Shown here: positions 1-9,745 of the stretch, piece after piece
How the letters are laid out: each line of letters starts with the position of its first letter
Numbering within the stretch: position 1 is the stretch's first letter
Origin: Nocardia abscessus
GTDB lineage: Bacteria > Actinomycetota > Actinomycetes > Mycobacteriales > Mycobacteriaceae
Assembly (NCBI RefSeq): GCF_015477775.1
Contig: NZ_JADLQO010000013.1
Span: 62,001-126,000, forward strand
DNA: 64,000 nucleotides
Direction: 5' to 3'
Made by a program: the position numbers and the translations under genes
Notes under the pieces: model-generated
The model's database searches: none
The model's input: only the letters and a program-made list of their open reading frames with translations
What the model was told of the DNA's origin: nothing

Positions 1-2
1 TC

Positions 3-176
3 GAGCCCCTCGGCTCCTCGACTCTGCTCACCACCCGCGTCAGCGGGCAGACGGTGAAAGTCCAAGCACCGCCGGGCTTCCGCGCCGACGAGGGCGGCCC
101 CTCGAATCTGTACCTGCCACCCGAGGCATGCCGCTGGTACGACCCGGAGACCGGAATGCTCTTGCCGGGCGCATGA
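3..176 (+). CDS. ABC transporter ATP-binding protein, C-terminal end (partial)
   Basis: The window opens inside a gene; the last 57 codons are visible and end at TGA 174-176. The visible residues start EPLGSSTLLTTRV and end near CRWYDPETGMLLPG. This is the TOBE/OB-fold tail typical of MalK/UgpC-type ATPases that energise sugar or glycerol-phosphate importers. The nucleotide-binding domain lies outside the window, so substrate and partners cannot be read. No co-directional gene follows within 1.9 kb, so it is probably the last gene of its operon. The family call rests on the C-terminal pattern only. Confidence 0.7.
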   Translation, partial: EPLGSSTLLTTRVSGQTVKVQAPPGFRADEGGPSNLYLPPEACRWYDPETGMLLPGA

Positions 177-474
177 CCACCACCGCGGGTGACCGCGATA
201 TGTTCATCTCGATCGGGCCGGCCTACCTCGACGTGAACCGTGGTTGCGGGTAGCCCTCCATGTCCTCACGAGTTCCGCTCTCATGTCGATGTCGGTGAGC
301 ACGCCGAATTCCCGTTCGAATAAGGCGTTCCCCACCGACGGGACATCCGGACCTCCGGAATGGGCGATCTCGAGCAGGTTGAGGTTCCGGTGGCCGGTAT
401 GCTGCCAACCCGAGAGGATCGGTTGGCGGTCAGCGCACATCGGCAAGCGCGGATCTCCCGCCCGGCAAGCGCAT
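177..474. other. Short gap without a supported gene
   Basis: About 300 bases follow the transporter stop. A minus-strand frame (204-446) reads plausibly in its middle (GHRNLNLLEIAHSGGPDVP), but it has no recognisable family and no good start. It may be a remnant of the converging decayed region. No RNA gene or terminator is obvious. Confidence 0.3.
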
Positions 475-971
475 TCAACGCTCCGGCGAGCGATCGACTT
501 GATCCATGAGAGATGATTGCCCGCGTCCCGAGAACAAGGCTGGCCGGCTATCGACTGGTGAGGCCTGCGGCCGTTGGTTCCTGGCGAGTGGATGGGGTTC
601 GCCGGTGACCGTCATGAGTGCTTCGATGACATCCCCGCGCAGGTGGGTCAGGACAGCTGTGTCTTCGTGGTGCTGCCGACATAGACCCGCTCGACCGTCT
701 CCCCGAACGACGGGCGGACGTGGGCATGCACGGTCTCCGTGATCGAGGAGGTGGTGACCTCCAACTCCTTCGCCCACGGCAGGTTCTCACGGACTCGATT
801 CCACAACCCGTCGTAACGCCTATAGCTGATCGGGCGCCCGCTGCGTTTGCGCAGCACTCGATGCGTAGCGTTCTCACCTCCCCGACGTTCGGCATGCTTT
901 CCCAGGGGCGGCCATGAGACGGGGCGAAACCGGATGCCAGTGGAACCCCCGCCCCGCGTCCGTAGCCGCAC
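475..971 (-). pseudogene. Tyrosine recombinase (phage-type integrase) remnant, frameshifted
   Basis: The minus strand from about 971 to 640 reads RPISYRRYDGLWNRVRENLP and then a degraded copy of the catalytic block. In intact actinobacterial integrases that block has the form HWLRHTTLTW...FG..VA.A.AGH; here it reads VRPSFGETVERVYVGS and the R-H residues are gone. The frame stops at TQLS. The other minus frame then continues as THLRGDVIEALMTVTGEPHPL, which matches the usual C-terminus of these integrases (A..TGEPHPLA). So there is at least one frameshift near 690 and loss of catalytic residues. The N-terminal half is missing. It marks an old integration event beside the caspase gene. Confidence 0.65.
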
Positions 972-1141
972 CAGGCAGTTGTCGCGGTCGAGATCGTGAA
1001 GCGCCAGGCCAGGTATGGGCTGACCGAGCGTTGAGCGAGCCGACCACCAGGGAGATAGAAGAACTGATGGATGCGCATCAGATCCGTTCTCGCGGTCTCG
1101 CCAATTCCCGTTAATCGCACGCCATGCCGACTCATAGGTCC

Positions 1142-2053
1142 TCAGCGTCTTAGGCGGGACCTTCGTACGTACCTGGTCGATGTACTCACCAACTCGAGGA
1201 GGACCAGCCGATGAGTGGCCAGCATGGCTGGCACTGTGGTCGAGCCCAGATCGGTGATCGGCGCAATCGAGGTGTCGCCGCCAGATACCGGTCGGGTGGC
1301 AGGCGGGGTGAACAGCCGCAGTTCACCGGCGATGTTGACGGTTCGTCGCTGAGGGCGGGGGTAGCCGTCACGGTGCAGAGTCTGGTCGACCTTCTGGTAG
1401 AGCTGATCGAGCGTAAGGCCGATGTTGGTGGCGGTGCTGAGCAAGGCCGCGGTGAAGGCGGTGTGGCGGTGGCCTTCGGGCGCGACCGAAGGTTCGTTTC
1501 TGGCAGAGGATGCGATGGTGTAGGTCCCCTGAATGTCGATTTGACCATCGACGAGCGAGGAGGACGCTCCCATGGCCTCGAACGCTCGTCCCGAGAAGCA
1601 GCAATCCAGGATCAAGATGCGTGCACGGGCTGGACTCGCGATGAGTTCATCGCGCAGCGTTGCGAACGGCACCGAGCTCCACTCAGGGTGGTCTCGGCTG
1701 GTGCCGGACAGCGCCAAGAACAGTCGCCCACGTCGATCCACCACACCATGTCCGGCGAAATACACCAACAGGACGTCATCGGCCTCCCGTGCAGCGGTCG
1801 CAACCACCTGACCGACCTGCGCGCTGTGCTCAGGATCGGTCAGGACACTGCACTGGCGTTCGGCAAGCGCGCTTCCGGTGGATGCGGTCAGCAGCCGGTA
1901 AAGGTCCACGACATTGTTGACAGCAGCTGGAATGTCAGGGAACTCAGGATCGACATACCGGCTCACTCCGATTAGTGCGGCACGCCACCCGCTGCGACTC
2001 GGTGCCGGTGTCACTGTTGACGGTCCAGGTCGTCGATGCCTCGATCGCGCCAC
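1142..2053 (-). CDS. Caspase-like (peptidase C14) domain protein
   Basis: A 303-residue frame with a caspase/metacaspase fold. ALIGVSRY opens the domain, YFAGHG carries the catalytic His and ILDCCFSG the catalytic Cys; both are intact. Bacterial caspases of this sort usually form the protease module of NTPase or WD40 conflict proteins, or of EACC1-type systems, and are thought to cause regulated cell death. Here little follows the caspase domain: about 50 unstructured residues, then the integrase remnant. An ATPase or sensor region may have been lost. The listed GTG start at 2053 gives a basic N-terminus; GTG at 2014, just before the domain, is an equally good start. It is divergent from a helicase remnant. 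Fold call secure; biological role inferred. Confidence 0.75.
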   Translation of the reverse strand: MARSRHRRPGPSTVTPAPSRSGWRAALIGVSRYVDPEFPDIPAAVNNVVDLYRLLTASTGSALAERQCSVLTDPEHSAQVGQVVATAAREADDVLLVYFAGHGVVDRRGRLFLALSGTSRDHPEWSSVPFATLRDELIASPARARILILDCCFSGRAFEAMGASSSLVDGQIDIQGTYTIASSARNEPSVAPEGHRHTAFTAALLSTATNIGLTLDQLYQKVDQTLHRDGYPRPQRRTVNIAGELRLFTPPATRPVSGGDTSIAPITDLGSTTVPAMLATHRLVLLELVSTSTRYVRRSRLRR

Positions 2054-2116
2054 CGTCGCGGCGTGCCAGTTCCTTGATCTCGGGGCCTGCGCACTCCAGC
2101 GGATTCAGAGATCTTC

Positions 2117-2340
2117 GTGAGGCCCAGATTCCTGAACCAAGTCAACGGATCGATCAGCCGCCCCGAGTGCATCATCGGACCGGCCGGAACGGGAAAGACC
2201 GTGGTGGCGCTGCATCGACTGGCGCGCATCGCACGGGAGAGCACCGGCAAACTGCTGTTGACCAACTTCGTGCGCTCCACCTGCCTCGAGCGTCCGACAA
2301 CCCTGGCCTATCTCGCCCGTGATGGTACCGAGAAGCGCGG
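2117..2340 (+). pseudogene. UvrD/Rep-type helicase remnant (Walker A region)
   Basis: The plus strand encodes CIIGPAGTGKTVVALHRLAR followed by GKLLLTNFVRS. This is the Walker A segment and next strand of superfamily 1 helicases, where the pattern is GxAGTGKT..A..R..L and then LL.T.F. After about 70 residues the frame drifts into non-homologous sequence and no later helicase motif is found. The fragment reads away from the caspase gene and is all that remains of the helicase. A helicase plus caspase pairing would fit a conflict system, but that link is inferred. Confidence 0.55.
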
Positions 2341-2830
2341 TGATCGTCGGACCGGCGAAGTCGATGCGGTCGCCTCCCAACTGCGGAGATCGCCGCCGTG
2401 CATCGGGCGTGGGCGTGTTCGTTGTTCTCGAATCCGATTTGCTTATAACGACGTCGGTCGAGCGGGCACAGGTTCGGTGTGGCCGGGTCCGGGGCGATCT
2501 CGTGCATGCCGGCTGCGGCTCGGTGCAACGGGTGCTGCACCGGTCAGGTCGACCCGATTGTCGATCTTTTGCACATCGACGACAGCTTCCCGGTCTCCGA
2601 GGCGATCGAGCTCGGCGGGCGAGACGTTCCGGAAAGACAGTGGCCGATCGCGCACCGGGTAGGCGGTGAATCCTTCGGGAATCGGCAGTGGGCTCGTCGC
2701 TGGCTCGGCGACGCCGGGGTGGCAGGCCCCGCGTCGCGACGGGCCTGCGTCACCTGACCGATACGAGCGCGGGCGCATACCAGTCATCTGACGGACGCGA
2801 CGGCTTCCGCGACCTTCGTAGCGTCGGACT
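2341..2830. other. Degraded stretch before the oxidoreductase operon
   Basis: Nothing complete is encoded. One minus-strand stretch around 2540-2680 has protein-like composition (GFTAYPVRDRPLSFRNVSPA) and may be a remnant of an unidentified gene. The promoter of the downstream operon must lie here or inside this remnant, but I cannot point to a convincing -35/-10 pair. Confidence 0.25.
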
Positions 2831-3670
2831 ATGGCGAAACGATCCGAAGCGCGCTCGGCGACCGTGCTGGTGACCGGTGCTTCCACCGGCATCGGGCGGG
2901 CCACCGCGCTGCTGCTGGCCCACGAGGGCTTCACCGTCTACGCCGGCGTCCGTAAGGAGGCCGACGGGCAGGCGCTCGGCAAGACCGTCATCCCGCTCCA
3001 GTTCGACGTCACCGATCCGGGCCGGATCGCCGAGGTCGCTGAAGGTCTGGGCCGCCTCGACGCGCTGGTCAACAACGCCGGAATCGGCGTGACCGGACCA
3101 GTCGAGTTCGTTCCGCTGGACGAGTGGCGTCGGCAGTACGAGGTGAACGTGTTCGGCCAGATCGCCGTCACCCAGGCCATGCTGCCGATGCTGCGGATCT
3201 CACACGGCCGAGTGGTCACCGTCGGCTCGGTGGGTAGTTGGATCACCCTGCCCTTCGGCGGTCCGCTCTGTTCCTCCAAGCACGCCATCCGCTCGATCAA
3301 CGACGCCATGCGCATGGAGCTGAAACCCTTTGGCGTGCACACAGTCCTCATCGAACCCGGATCCACCCGAACCGACGCCGTCGACAAACTCGAGGACGAG
3401 GTCGAACCCCGCGTGGATTCTCTCGGACCCGAAGGCAAGCGGCTGTACGGCGGGGCCTATCGGACCATGGTCGCCAGCAGTCTCGAAGAGGAACGCACCG
3501 GCTCGAGCCCCGACGTGATCGCACGGGCCGTGCTGCACGCACTGACCGCACGCAAGCCGCGCTCTCGCTATCCGGTCGGCAAGAAGTCGCGTTTGATGAG
3601 CACACTCGGCCGCGTCGTCCCCCAGTACACCCTCGATGCCCTGCGCCTGCGCGCGTTGGGCCTGTCGTGA
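2831..3670 (+). CDS. SDR-family oxidoreductase lacking the catalytic tyrosine
   Basis: A 279-residue classical short-chain dehydrogenase/reductase by fold. The dinucleotide-binding TGASTGIG is at residues 15-22 and LVNNAGIG follows the beta-4 strand. The active-site segment reads SVGS...LPFGGPLCSSKHA. In a normal SDR this is YxxxK; here K150 is present but the residue four before it is Leu146 instead of Tyr. Either the enzyme uses another proton donor or it is a non-catalytic SDR. It is the first gene of a tight plus-strand run: the next gene starts 12 bp after its stop. A role in a small catabolic or tailoring pathway with the next three genes is inferred from the operon. Confidence 0.85.
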   Translation: MAKRSEARSATVLVTGASTGIGRATALLLAHEGFTVYAGVRKEADGQALGKTVIPLQFDVTDPGRIAEVAEGLGRLDALVNNAGIGVTGPVEFVPLDEWRRQYEVNVFGQIAVTQAMLPMLRISHGRVVTVGSVGSWITLPFGGPLCSSKHAIRSINDAMRMELKPFGVHTVLIEPGSTRTDAVDKLEDEVEPRVDSLGPEGKRLYGGAYRTMVASSLEEERTGSSPDVIARAVLHALTARKPRSRYPVGKKSRLMSTLGRVVPQYTLDALRLRALGLS

Positions 3671-3682
3671 ACGGGGTACATC

Positions 3683-4330
3683 ATGACCCAGCTCTCCGGA
3701 GCCGACGCGCTGACCGCCCTCGACCCCGTCTTCGCCCAGCTCGCCGTCGGCGCGGGCGACAACCTCTGGGGCCTGACGCATCTGACGATGCGCGAGAAAG
3801 CCTTCGTCTGTTTGACTTCCGACCTGTGCCACCCGCACCTGGACCTGCCCCTGAGCATCCATGTGCGGATGGCCCTCACCAACGGCGTTGAACCCGAGGC
3901 CATCAGGGAGCTCTACCGCCACCTGGCCCCGTATGTGGGCTACCCCGTCGTCGTCTCAGCCTTTCAGCGCTTGCGCGAACTCGGCCTACCCGAAGCGCAG
4001 GACGTCGATCTGGTCTCGCCAGTGCCGCTGACCGGTGCGCTGTCCAGTACTGTCCGTGCACTGGAGGATGTGGACCCCAGACTGGCCGCCTTCACAGAGG
4101 ACCAATTGGCCCAGCGCTGGGCCCGCCCGCACCTCAGCGTCCGGGAACGGGCAATCGCGTGCCTGACCGTGGACGTCTTCTACCAGACGCTGGGCGAATC
4201 GATGCACCTGCACGCTGAGCTGGCCAGGGCAGCCGGGGCCACCGAGGAGACCTTCCGCGACCTGCTCCGTGGGCTGGCCGAGTTCGGGCTGGCCCGAGCC
4301 TGGGCCGCCGCACGCGAACTCCTTTCCTGA
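3683..4330 (+). CDS. Carboxymuconolactone decarboxylase (CMD)-like protein
   Basis: A 215-residue protein built from two tandem CMD-like helical repeats. The first has LTMREKAFVCLTSDL, HVRMALTNGVEPEAIRELYR and HLAPYVGYP; the second has LSVRERAIACLTVDV, HLHAELARAAGATEETFRDL and GLAEFG. The AhpD-type CxxC redox motif is absent, so a gamma-carboxymuconolactone decarboxylase-like or structural role fits better than peroxidase. It starts 12 bp after the SDR stop and is followed 50 bp later by the hydrolase. Exact substrate unknown. Confidence 0.8.
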   Translation: MTQLSGADALTALDPVFAQLAVGAGDNLWGLTHLTMREKAFVCLTSDLCHPHLDLPLSIHVRMALTNGVEPEAIRELYRHLAPYVGYPVVVSAFQRLRELGLPEAQDVDLVSPVPLTGALSSTVRALEDVDPRLAAFTEDQLAQRWARPHLSVRERAIACLTVDVFYQTLGESMHLHAELARAAGATEETFRDLLRGLAEFGLARAWAAARELLS

Positions 4331-4380
4331 ACCAATCGCCGGCTACTGGCAGCCGGTCTACAGCCGTGGAGATGATCTGC

Positions 4381-5271
4381 ATGCGAACCAAAGTGTCGTT
4401 CACCGTTGTCGGCGTCCGGTGCGTCGGCTACCTTTACCTGCCCGCCGAATCCGGTCCGGTGCCGTGCGTGGTGCTGTGCCACGGCTTCAGCGGAACGATG
4501 GACCGCCTCTTCGACTACGCCGAGCGCTTCGCCGCCGCGGGCTTCGCGGCGCTGGTTTTCGATTACCGAGGGTTCGGAGAGAGCGATGGCGAACCGCGCC
4601 AGCTCCCCGATATCGACGCCCAGCTTGCCGATATCGCGGCCGCTGTGGACTTCGCTCGAGAACATCAACGGGTCGATCCCGGCAGGGTGCTGCTGTGGGG
4701 CAATTCGCTGGGCGGAGCCCACGTAATCACCGTGGCCGCCGGCGATCCCCGCATCGCAGCCATCGTGGCGCAGATCCCGTTCAACGGATTCCCGAAGAAG
4801 GTCGAGGGCCGATCGACCGCCGACACACTGAAGCTGCTCACCGCGATCATCTGGGACGCCCTCCGCGGCAAGCTGGGCCTTCGCCCCTACTACATCCCCA
4901 TGGTGGGCCACCCCGGAGAGCTCGCCGTGACTGCGAGCCCGGAGGCCGAACAGCATATCCAGGCTCTGACCGGTGGAAATCAGAACACGTTGTGGCGCAA
5001 TATCGTAGCCCCCAGAGCTCTACTGCGGATGATGCGCTACCGGCCCGCCGAGTCCGCCGCCCGCCTGTCCCGCCCGCTACTGGTCTGCGTAGCCGCCGAG
5101 GACCGAGAAACACCCCTGGAAAAAAGCCGTGAGCTGGCCCGCCGAGCCCCCCACGGCGAACTCCGTGTCTATCCCGGCACCCACTTCACTTTTTACACCA
5201 ACACCGAGTTCCGGGACCGTGTAGTCGCCGACCAGATCGACTTCTACCGCCGCGCATCCACAACGGCATGA
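4381..5271 (+). CDS. Alpha/beta hydrolase (S15/dienelactone-hydrolase-like)
   Basis: A 296-residue alpha/beta hydrolase. The oxyanion region VVLCHGFSG comes early, the nucleophile elbow is GNSLGG, and the C-terminal histidine is in GTHFTFY, preceded by an acidic stretch (AAEDRETP) that may hold the third triad member. I chose ATG 4381 because GGAG at 4368-4371 sits nine bases upstream; GTG 4366 and ATG 4372 are alternatives that overlap this site. It is third in the SDR/CMD/hydrolase/FAD-monooxygenase run. Probable cytoplasmic esterase, lactonase or C-C hydrolase; substrate not determinable. Confidence 0.82.
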   Translation: MRTKVSFTVVGVRCVGYLYLPAESGPVPCVVLCHGFSGTMDRLFDYAERFAAAGFAALVFDYRGFGESDGEPRQLPDIDAQLADIAAAVDFAREHQRVDPGRVLLWGNSLGGAHVITVAAGDPRIAAIVAQIPFNGFPKKVEGRSTADTLKLLTAIIWDALRGKLGLRPYYIPMVGHPGELAVTASPEAEQHIQALTGGNQNTLWRNIVAPRALLRMMRYRPAESAARLSRPLLVCVAAEDRETPLEKSRELARRAPHGELRVYPGTHFTFYTNTEFRDRVVADQIDFYRRASTTA

Positions 5272-5332
5272 CGCGACACATGAGCACTCCACACGCCGAA
5301 TCACGAACAAACTACTTTGGTTGGAGCACAAT

Positions 5333-6769
5333 ATGATTCCTGAGCAAACCGATGTACTTGTCGTCGGCGGCGGCCCTACCGGGCTGCTGCTGGCCGGTGA
5401 CCTGGCCCGGGCGGGGGTGGCCGTCACCCTGGTGGAACGGCATCAGCACGGGTCGGACCTGACACGCGCCTTCGGCGTGCACGCCCGGACTCTCGAACAG
5501 CTCGATGCGCGCGGGATTGCCGACGAGATCGTGGCTGCGGGCGCGAAAGTAGGAAGACTCAGACTGTTCGGGTCGGTGAGCATAGATCTGGCAGGGCTGC
5601 TCGACAGCCGATTCCCGTACCTGCTCATCGTGCCACAGACCCACGTCGAGAACGTATTGCGCCGTCGGGCAATGGAACTCGGCGCCAACCTGGCACCAGG
5701 GGCCGTGCTGACCGAGCTCGCACAGACCGACGAAGGTGTGGACGCCACTGTGCAGCACGAGGATTCGAAGCAGCGAGTGCGCGCAGATTATCTGGTCGGC
5801 GCGGACGGCTACCATAGCCGGGTCCGGGAAGCACTGGGCCTGGAATTCCCGGGCAAATCGGTACTGAAGTCGATCATGCTGGCCGATGTCCGGCTCACCG
5901 CTGCGCCGGAGGATGTGCTGGCCGTCAACGGTGTCGGGGACTGTTTCGCCTTCATCGCCCCGTTCGGTGACGGCTGGTACCGCGTCTTCGCCTGGAACCG
6001 CCGCAATCAGCTGCCCGACACCGAACCCGTGGAACTGGACGAGCTGCGGGAGGTGGCCCGCCGCGCGCTCGGCTCCGATTACGGGATGCACGACCCGCGC
6101 TGGATGTCGCGATTCCACAGCGACGAACGGCAGGTCGAGTCGTATCGAGTCGGCCGGGTGTTCCTGGCCGGTGACGCCGCGCACGTGCACTCGCCCGCAG
6201 GTGGTCAAGGCATGAACACCGGACTGCAGGACGCCGCCAATCTGGGCTGGAAACTCGCTGCGGCCATTCAGGGTTGGGCCCCGGTCGGGCTGCTGGACAG
6301 TTATCACGCCGAACGACACCCGGTAGGACGGGAAGTGCTGCGCAGCAGCGGCGCGATTATTCGCGGCGCCATGCTGGAATCGCGGATCGGTCAGCTGGCC
6401 CGCAATGTCGTCGCGGGAACGGCACTCGAACTACCCCCGATCGCGCGCAAGGCCGCGGGGTCGATCTCGGGTATCGGGTTCGTCTACCCACGCCCCGAGG
6501 GTGCGCATCGCCTCGTCGGCAGTCGGGTCGGCGATACTCCGCTGCAGGGCACACCGGTGCGGCTGTACGAGGCGCTGCGGGGCGGGCGGTTCGTACTGGT
6601 CGCCAATGGTGCAGTGGCGGAGGCTGGTTGGGTTGACCACGTGCGTGTCGTCAGGCCTGCCGATCCGGCGCATCCGGCGATGCTGGTCCGCCCGGACGGC
6701 TATGTGGCCTGGGCCAGCGACCGTCAGGACGCGGCCGAATGCAAGGCGGCACTGGATAACTGGACCTGA
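5333..6769 (+). CDS. FAD-dependent aromatic monooxygenase (PheA/TfdB family)
   Basis: A 478-residue class A flavoprotein hydroxylase. It shows DVLVVGGGPTGLLLAGDLAR (ADP-binding GxGxxG), a DG motif in GADGYHSRVREALG, and the FAD ribityl site GDAAHVHSPAGGQGMNTG. The C-terminal quarter is the thioredoxin-like domain seen in polyketide and phenol hydroxylases and in rifampicin or tetracycline monooxygenases. ATG 5333 is preceded by TTGGAG with six-base spacing; TTG 5321 lies upstream of that site. Last structural gene of the four-gene run. With the CMD protein and hydrolase it could hydroxylate and open an aromatic or polyketide substrate; this is inferred. Confidence 0.87.
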   Translation: MIPEQTDVLVVGGGPTGLLLAGDLARAGVAVTLVERHQHGSDLTRAFGVHARTLEQLDARGIADEIVAAGAKVGRLRLFGSVSIDLAGLLDSRFPYLLIVPQTHVENVLRRRAMELGANLAPGAVLTELAQTDEGVDATVQHEDSKQRVRADYLVGADGYHSRVREALGLEFPGKSVLKSIMLADVRLTAAPEDVLAVNGVGDCFAFIAPFGDGWYRVFAWNRRNQLPDTEPVELDELREVARRALGSDYGMHDPRWMSRFHSDERQVESYRVGRVFLAGDAAHVHSPAGGQGMNTGLQDAANLGWKLAAAIQGWAPVGLLDSYHAERHPVGREVLRSSGAIIRGAMLESRIGQLARNVVAGTALELPPIARKAAGSISGIGFVYPRPEGAHRLVGSRVGDTPLQGTPVRLYEALRGGRFVLVANGAVAEAGWVDHVRVVRPADPAHPAMLVRPDGYVAWASDRQDAAECKAALDNWT

Positions 6770-6891
6770 CCGCGGCCCGGTCCCACCCGTGCGGAGCTGA
6801 CCACCTAATCCGGCGTCGAGAACGCCGGCCAACGTCACGCTAATCTGAACCGTGCCGTGTTTCGTGCGGCACGAGGGATAGGCGTTGTTGG

Positions 6892-9611
6892 ATGGGATCC
6901 ATGCTGTTCGGCCGGCAAGCGGAGCAGTCGGCCATAGACGGGCTGCTGAAGGGCCGGTCCGGCGCTTTGGTGATCCGTGGCGAGGCGGGCGTCGGCAAGT
7001 CGGCTCTCCTGGAATACGCTGCCGCAACAGCGGAGGCACGGGTATTGCGGGTGGCTGGTGTCGAGTCTGAGGCCGATCTGCCGTTCGCTGCCCTACATCG
7101 ACTGCTGCGCCCGGTGCTCGATCAGGTGGAGGCATTGCCGCCGCAGCAAGCGAATGCGTTGCGCGCCGCCCTGGGTCTGGGTGACGTCGTGCACGGTGAC
7201 CGATTCCTCGTCGGGCTCGCGACGCTCGGCCTGCTGGTGGAGCTGTCGGTGGCGAGCCCGGTGGTGTGCCTGGTCGACGACACGCAATGGCTGGACGGTG
7301 AATCCTCCGACGCCCTGCTGTTCGCCGCGCGCCGCCTGCATACCGAGCCCGTCGCCGTACTGTTCGCATCGAGGAACGGCTGGTGTTCCGGGGAAGATTG
7401 TCCCGCACGGGATTTGCCCGAATTGCGACCAGGTGGCCTGGACGACGAGGCTGCCCGCAAACTCCTCGAGGACGAAGCCCCGGACCTGCCACTCGCCGTA
7501 CGTGACCAGATCATCGCCGAGGCGATGGGAAATCCGCTCGCCCTGATCGAACTGCCCCGCATGCTCACCCGCGAGCAACGCAAGGGCGCTCTGGTCCTAC
7601 CGCCGTTCTCTCCTAGTGCGGAACAGCCCGTGACGGACAGGGTACTGATGGGGTTCCGCGCGCGGATCGCAGAGCTCCCGGACGACACTCGGTCCTGCAT
7701 GCTGGTGGCGGTCTTGGAGAACATCGACGAGTTGGACGTGCTCACGCACACGATCGGCCTGCTCGGCGCTTCGCTGGAGGACTTCGCGGTGGCCGAGCGG
7801 GCGGGCCTGGTCGGGGTGGGCCCGGACGGTGTCACCTTCCGGCATCCGCTGGTGCGTACCGCGGTGCTGCTGGCCTGCGACATCGCCACCCGGATGGCCG
7901 CGCACCGGGCGCTGGCCGCGGCGGTCGACGCCGACCGGCGTGCCTGGCATCTCGCTGCCGTCGCCCTCCAGCCGGACGAGGAATTGGCCGGGAAGCTCGA
8001 AAGGCTGGCGCTGCGTGCGCGGCAACGCGGTGGTCAGGCGGCGGTGTCGGCCACGTACGCACGTGCGGCCGAGCTGTCCACAGATCCTGCTGAGGCCGTC
8101 CGACGGTGGACGGCCGCGGCCGAAGCCGCGACCGAAGCCGGACTGTGGCAACGCGCGGGTGAACTGGTCGACAGGGCACGGGACCGGGCAGAGGCGGAGA
8201 CACCGACGGGCACTGTGCTGGCACAGCTCGCCTACGTACGCGCGAAACTGGAACTCCGATCCGCTCGGCCGTTGGCGGCCGTGCGGCTCATGCACGAAGG
8301 GGCCGAGGCGGCGGACGACATGCCGGCCAGGCTGTCGCTGATCGCACTGGCGGGCTACTACACCTGGGCCAGCGCCACACACCCGGATCAGCTCGCGCTG
8401 GCTCGCCGCTCCGAGGAGATGTGCCCGGACGGTGCGGGGCTGCCTGCCATGGTGCGCTCGGCCAACCGCGCGCTGCGCCTGCTCGTCGAAGGCAAGCCCG
8501 CGACGGCGGCCGACTTCGTGATCCCGGCCGGTCACCTACCGTCGGAGTTGCGTTACCTCATCGCGTTTCAGGACCTGGCCCGCGCCGGCGCGTACGGCAT
8601 GCTCGATCGCGCGACCGGGCTCGTCGAGGAATGCCGGGCCGAAGGGCGACTGGGACGCATGCCCCAGGCCATGACGCTCCTCGCCATCGCCCAGCTCCTG
8701 AACGGACGGCACCCCTCCGCGCGGGCCACAGCGACCGCGGGCATGACCTTGGCATCAGATGTCGGCCAGCCGATGTGGCGCGGATACCTGGCGGGCGTGC
8801 ACGCCTGGCTGTCCGCGATCGCCGGGGCGGAAGCCGAGTGTATTGCTCTGGCGGAGCAGGCGATTCAGGACGCGGACCAGCGTGCGTGGATGCCGGCGGC
8901 CTGCTGGGTCGAGTACGCGCGGGTGATCCTCGATCTCGGACTGGGCCGCTACGATGCGGTGCTCGATCGGGTGGACCAGGCGATGACCGGTCCCACCCGC
9001 CACGCCTTCCTGTGGTGGTATGCGTGGCCGGACTACATCGAAGCCGCAATCCGGCTGGGCGATTCGCGACGGGGCCACGATCGGCTGCGCCCTCTCGCGG
9101 AATGGGTCGAGAGCACGGGCCAGGCGGCGGCACTCGCCATTCTGCATCGGGCACGTGCGCTGCTGGCCCCGGACAACGCGGCCGGGGAGCTCTCGAGCAG
9201 TCCTTGGCGCTGCACGCCCGACACCGGCAGCCCTTCGATGAGGCACGTACTCGCCTGGTATATGGAGAGTGGTTGCGCCGCAATAGGCGTCGCGCCGAGG
9301 CTCGCCCGCAACTCCACGCCGCCATGGAGACCTTCGACCGGCTCGGCGCGGCCGTCTGGTCGGACCGCGCCGCCGCCGAACTGCGCGCGACCGGGCTTTC
9401 CATGCCCGACCACTCCCGTGCCGGCGATCCGCTCGGCGTGCTGACTCCGCAGGAACTCCAGGTGGTTCGGCTGGCCGCCACGGGGGCATCCAACCGCGAA
9501 ATAGGCGCGCAGCTGTTCGTGAGCCCGCGCACCGTCGCCTATCACCTGTACAAGGCGTTCCCCAAGCTGGGCGTCGCCTCGCGCGCGGAGCTGGCCAAGC
9601 TGGTGTTGTGA
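6892..9611 (+). pseudogene. LuxR-family (LAL) ATPase regulator, frameshifted
   Basis: A large ATP-binding LuxR regulator. It has an N-terminal AAA/STAND ATPase with Walker A GEAGVGKSALLE near residue 35 and VCLVDDTQWLD as Walker B, then a long TPR-like helical middle, then a C-terminal LuxR helix-turn-helix (LTPQELQVVRLAATGASNRE). The first frame leaves the family pattern at about 9185 and stops at 9444. The expected continuation, ALEQSLALHARHRQPFDEA, and the HTH are in the frame one base back, ending at 9611. Adding one G inside GAGCTC near 9189 restores a single reading frame of about 906 residues, the usual LAL length. It follows the monooxygenase operon by 122 bp and was probably its activator. 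The break is either a real mutation or a base-calling error. Confidence 0.8.
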
Positions 9612-9612
9612 C

Positions 9613-9745
9613 GCTATAGCCGGTCGGCTTCGACCTCAGCTGCGGCCATCTCGTCGAGCAGGGCACCGAGCGACCTTCGCGGGGGGCTGGTGCCCGGCCG
9701 CAGGGGCATGGCCAAGGCGACCCAGTTGTCCACCATTGAAGGGTC
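9613..9745 (-). pseudogene. C-terminal remnant of an unidentified gene
   Basis: The minus strand just beyond the LuxR stop reads VALAMPLRPGTSPPRRSLG and then LLDEMAAAEVEADRL before a stop. It looks like a genuine helical C-terminus, but I do not recognise the family. It is cut off on its upstream side by the IS256 fragment. Converges with the regulator gene. Confidence 0.3.

Noticed and set aside
1211..1975. A 254-codon plus-strand frame opposite the caspase gene
   Set aside because: The minus strand carries intact catalytic motifs (YFAGHG, ILDCCFSG); the plus frame has no recognisable domain.
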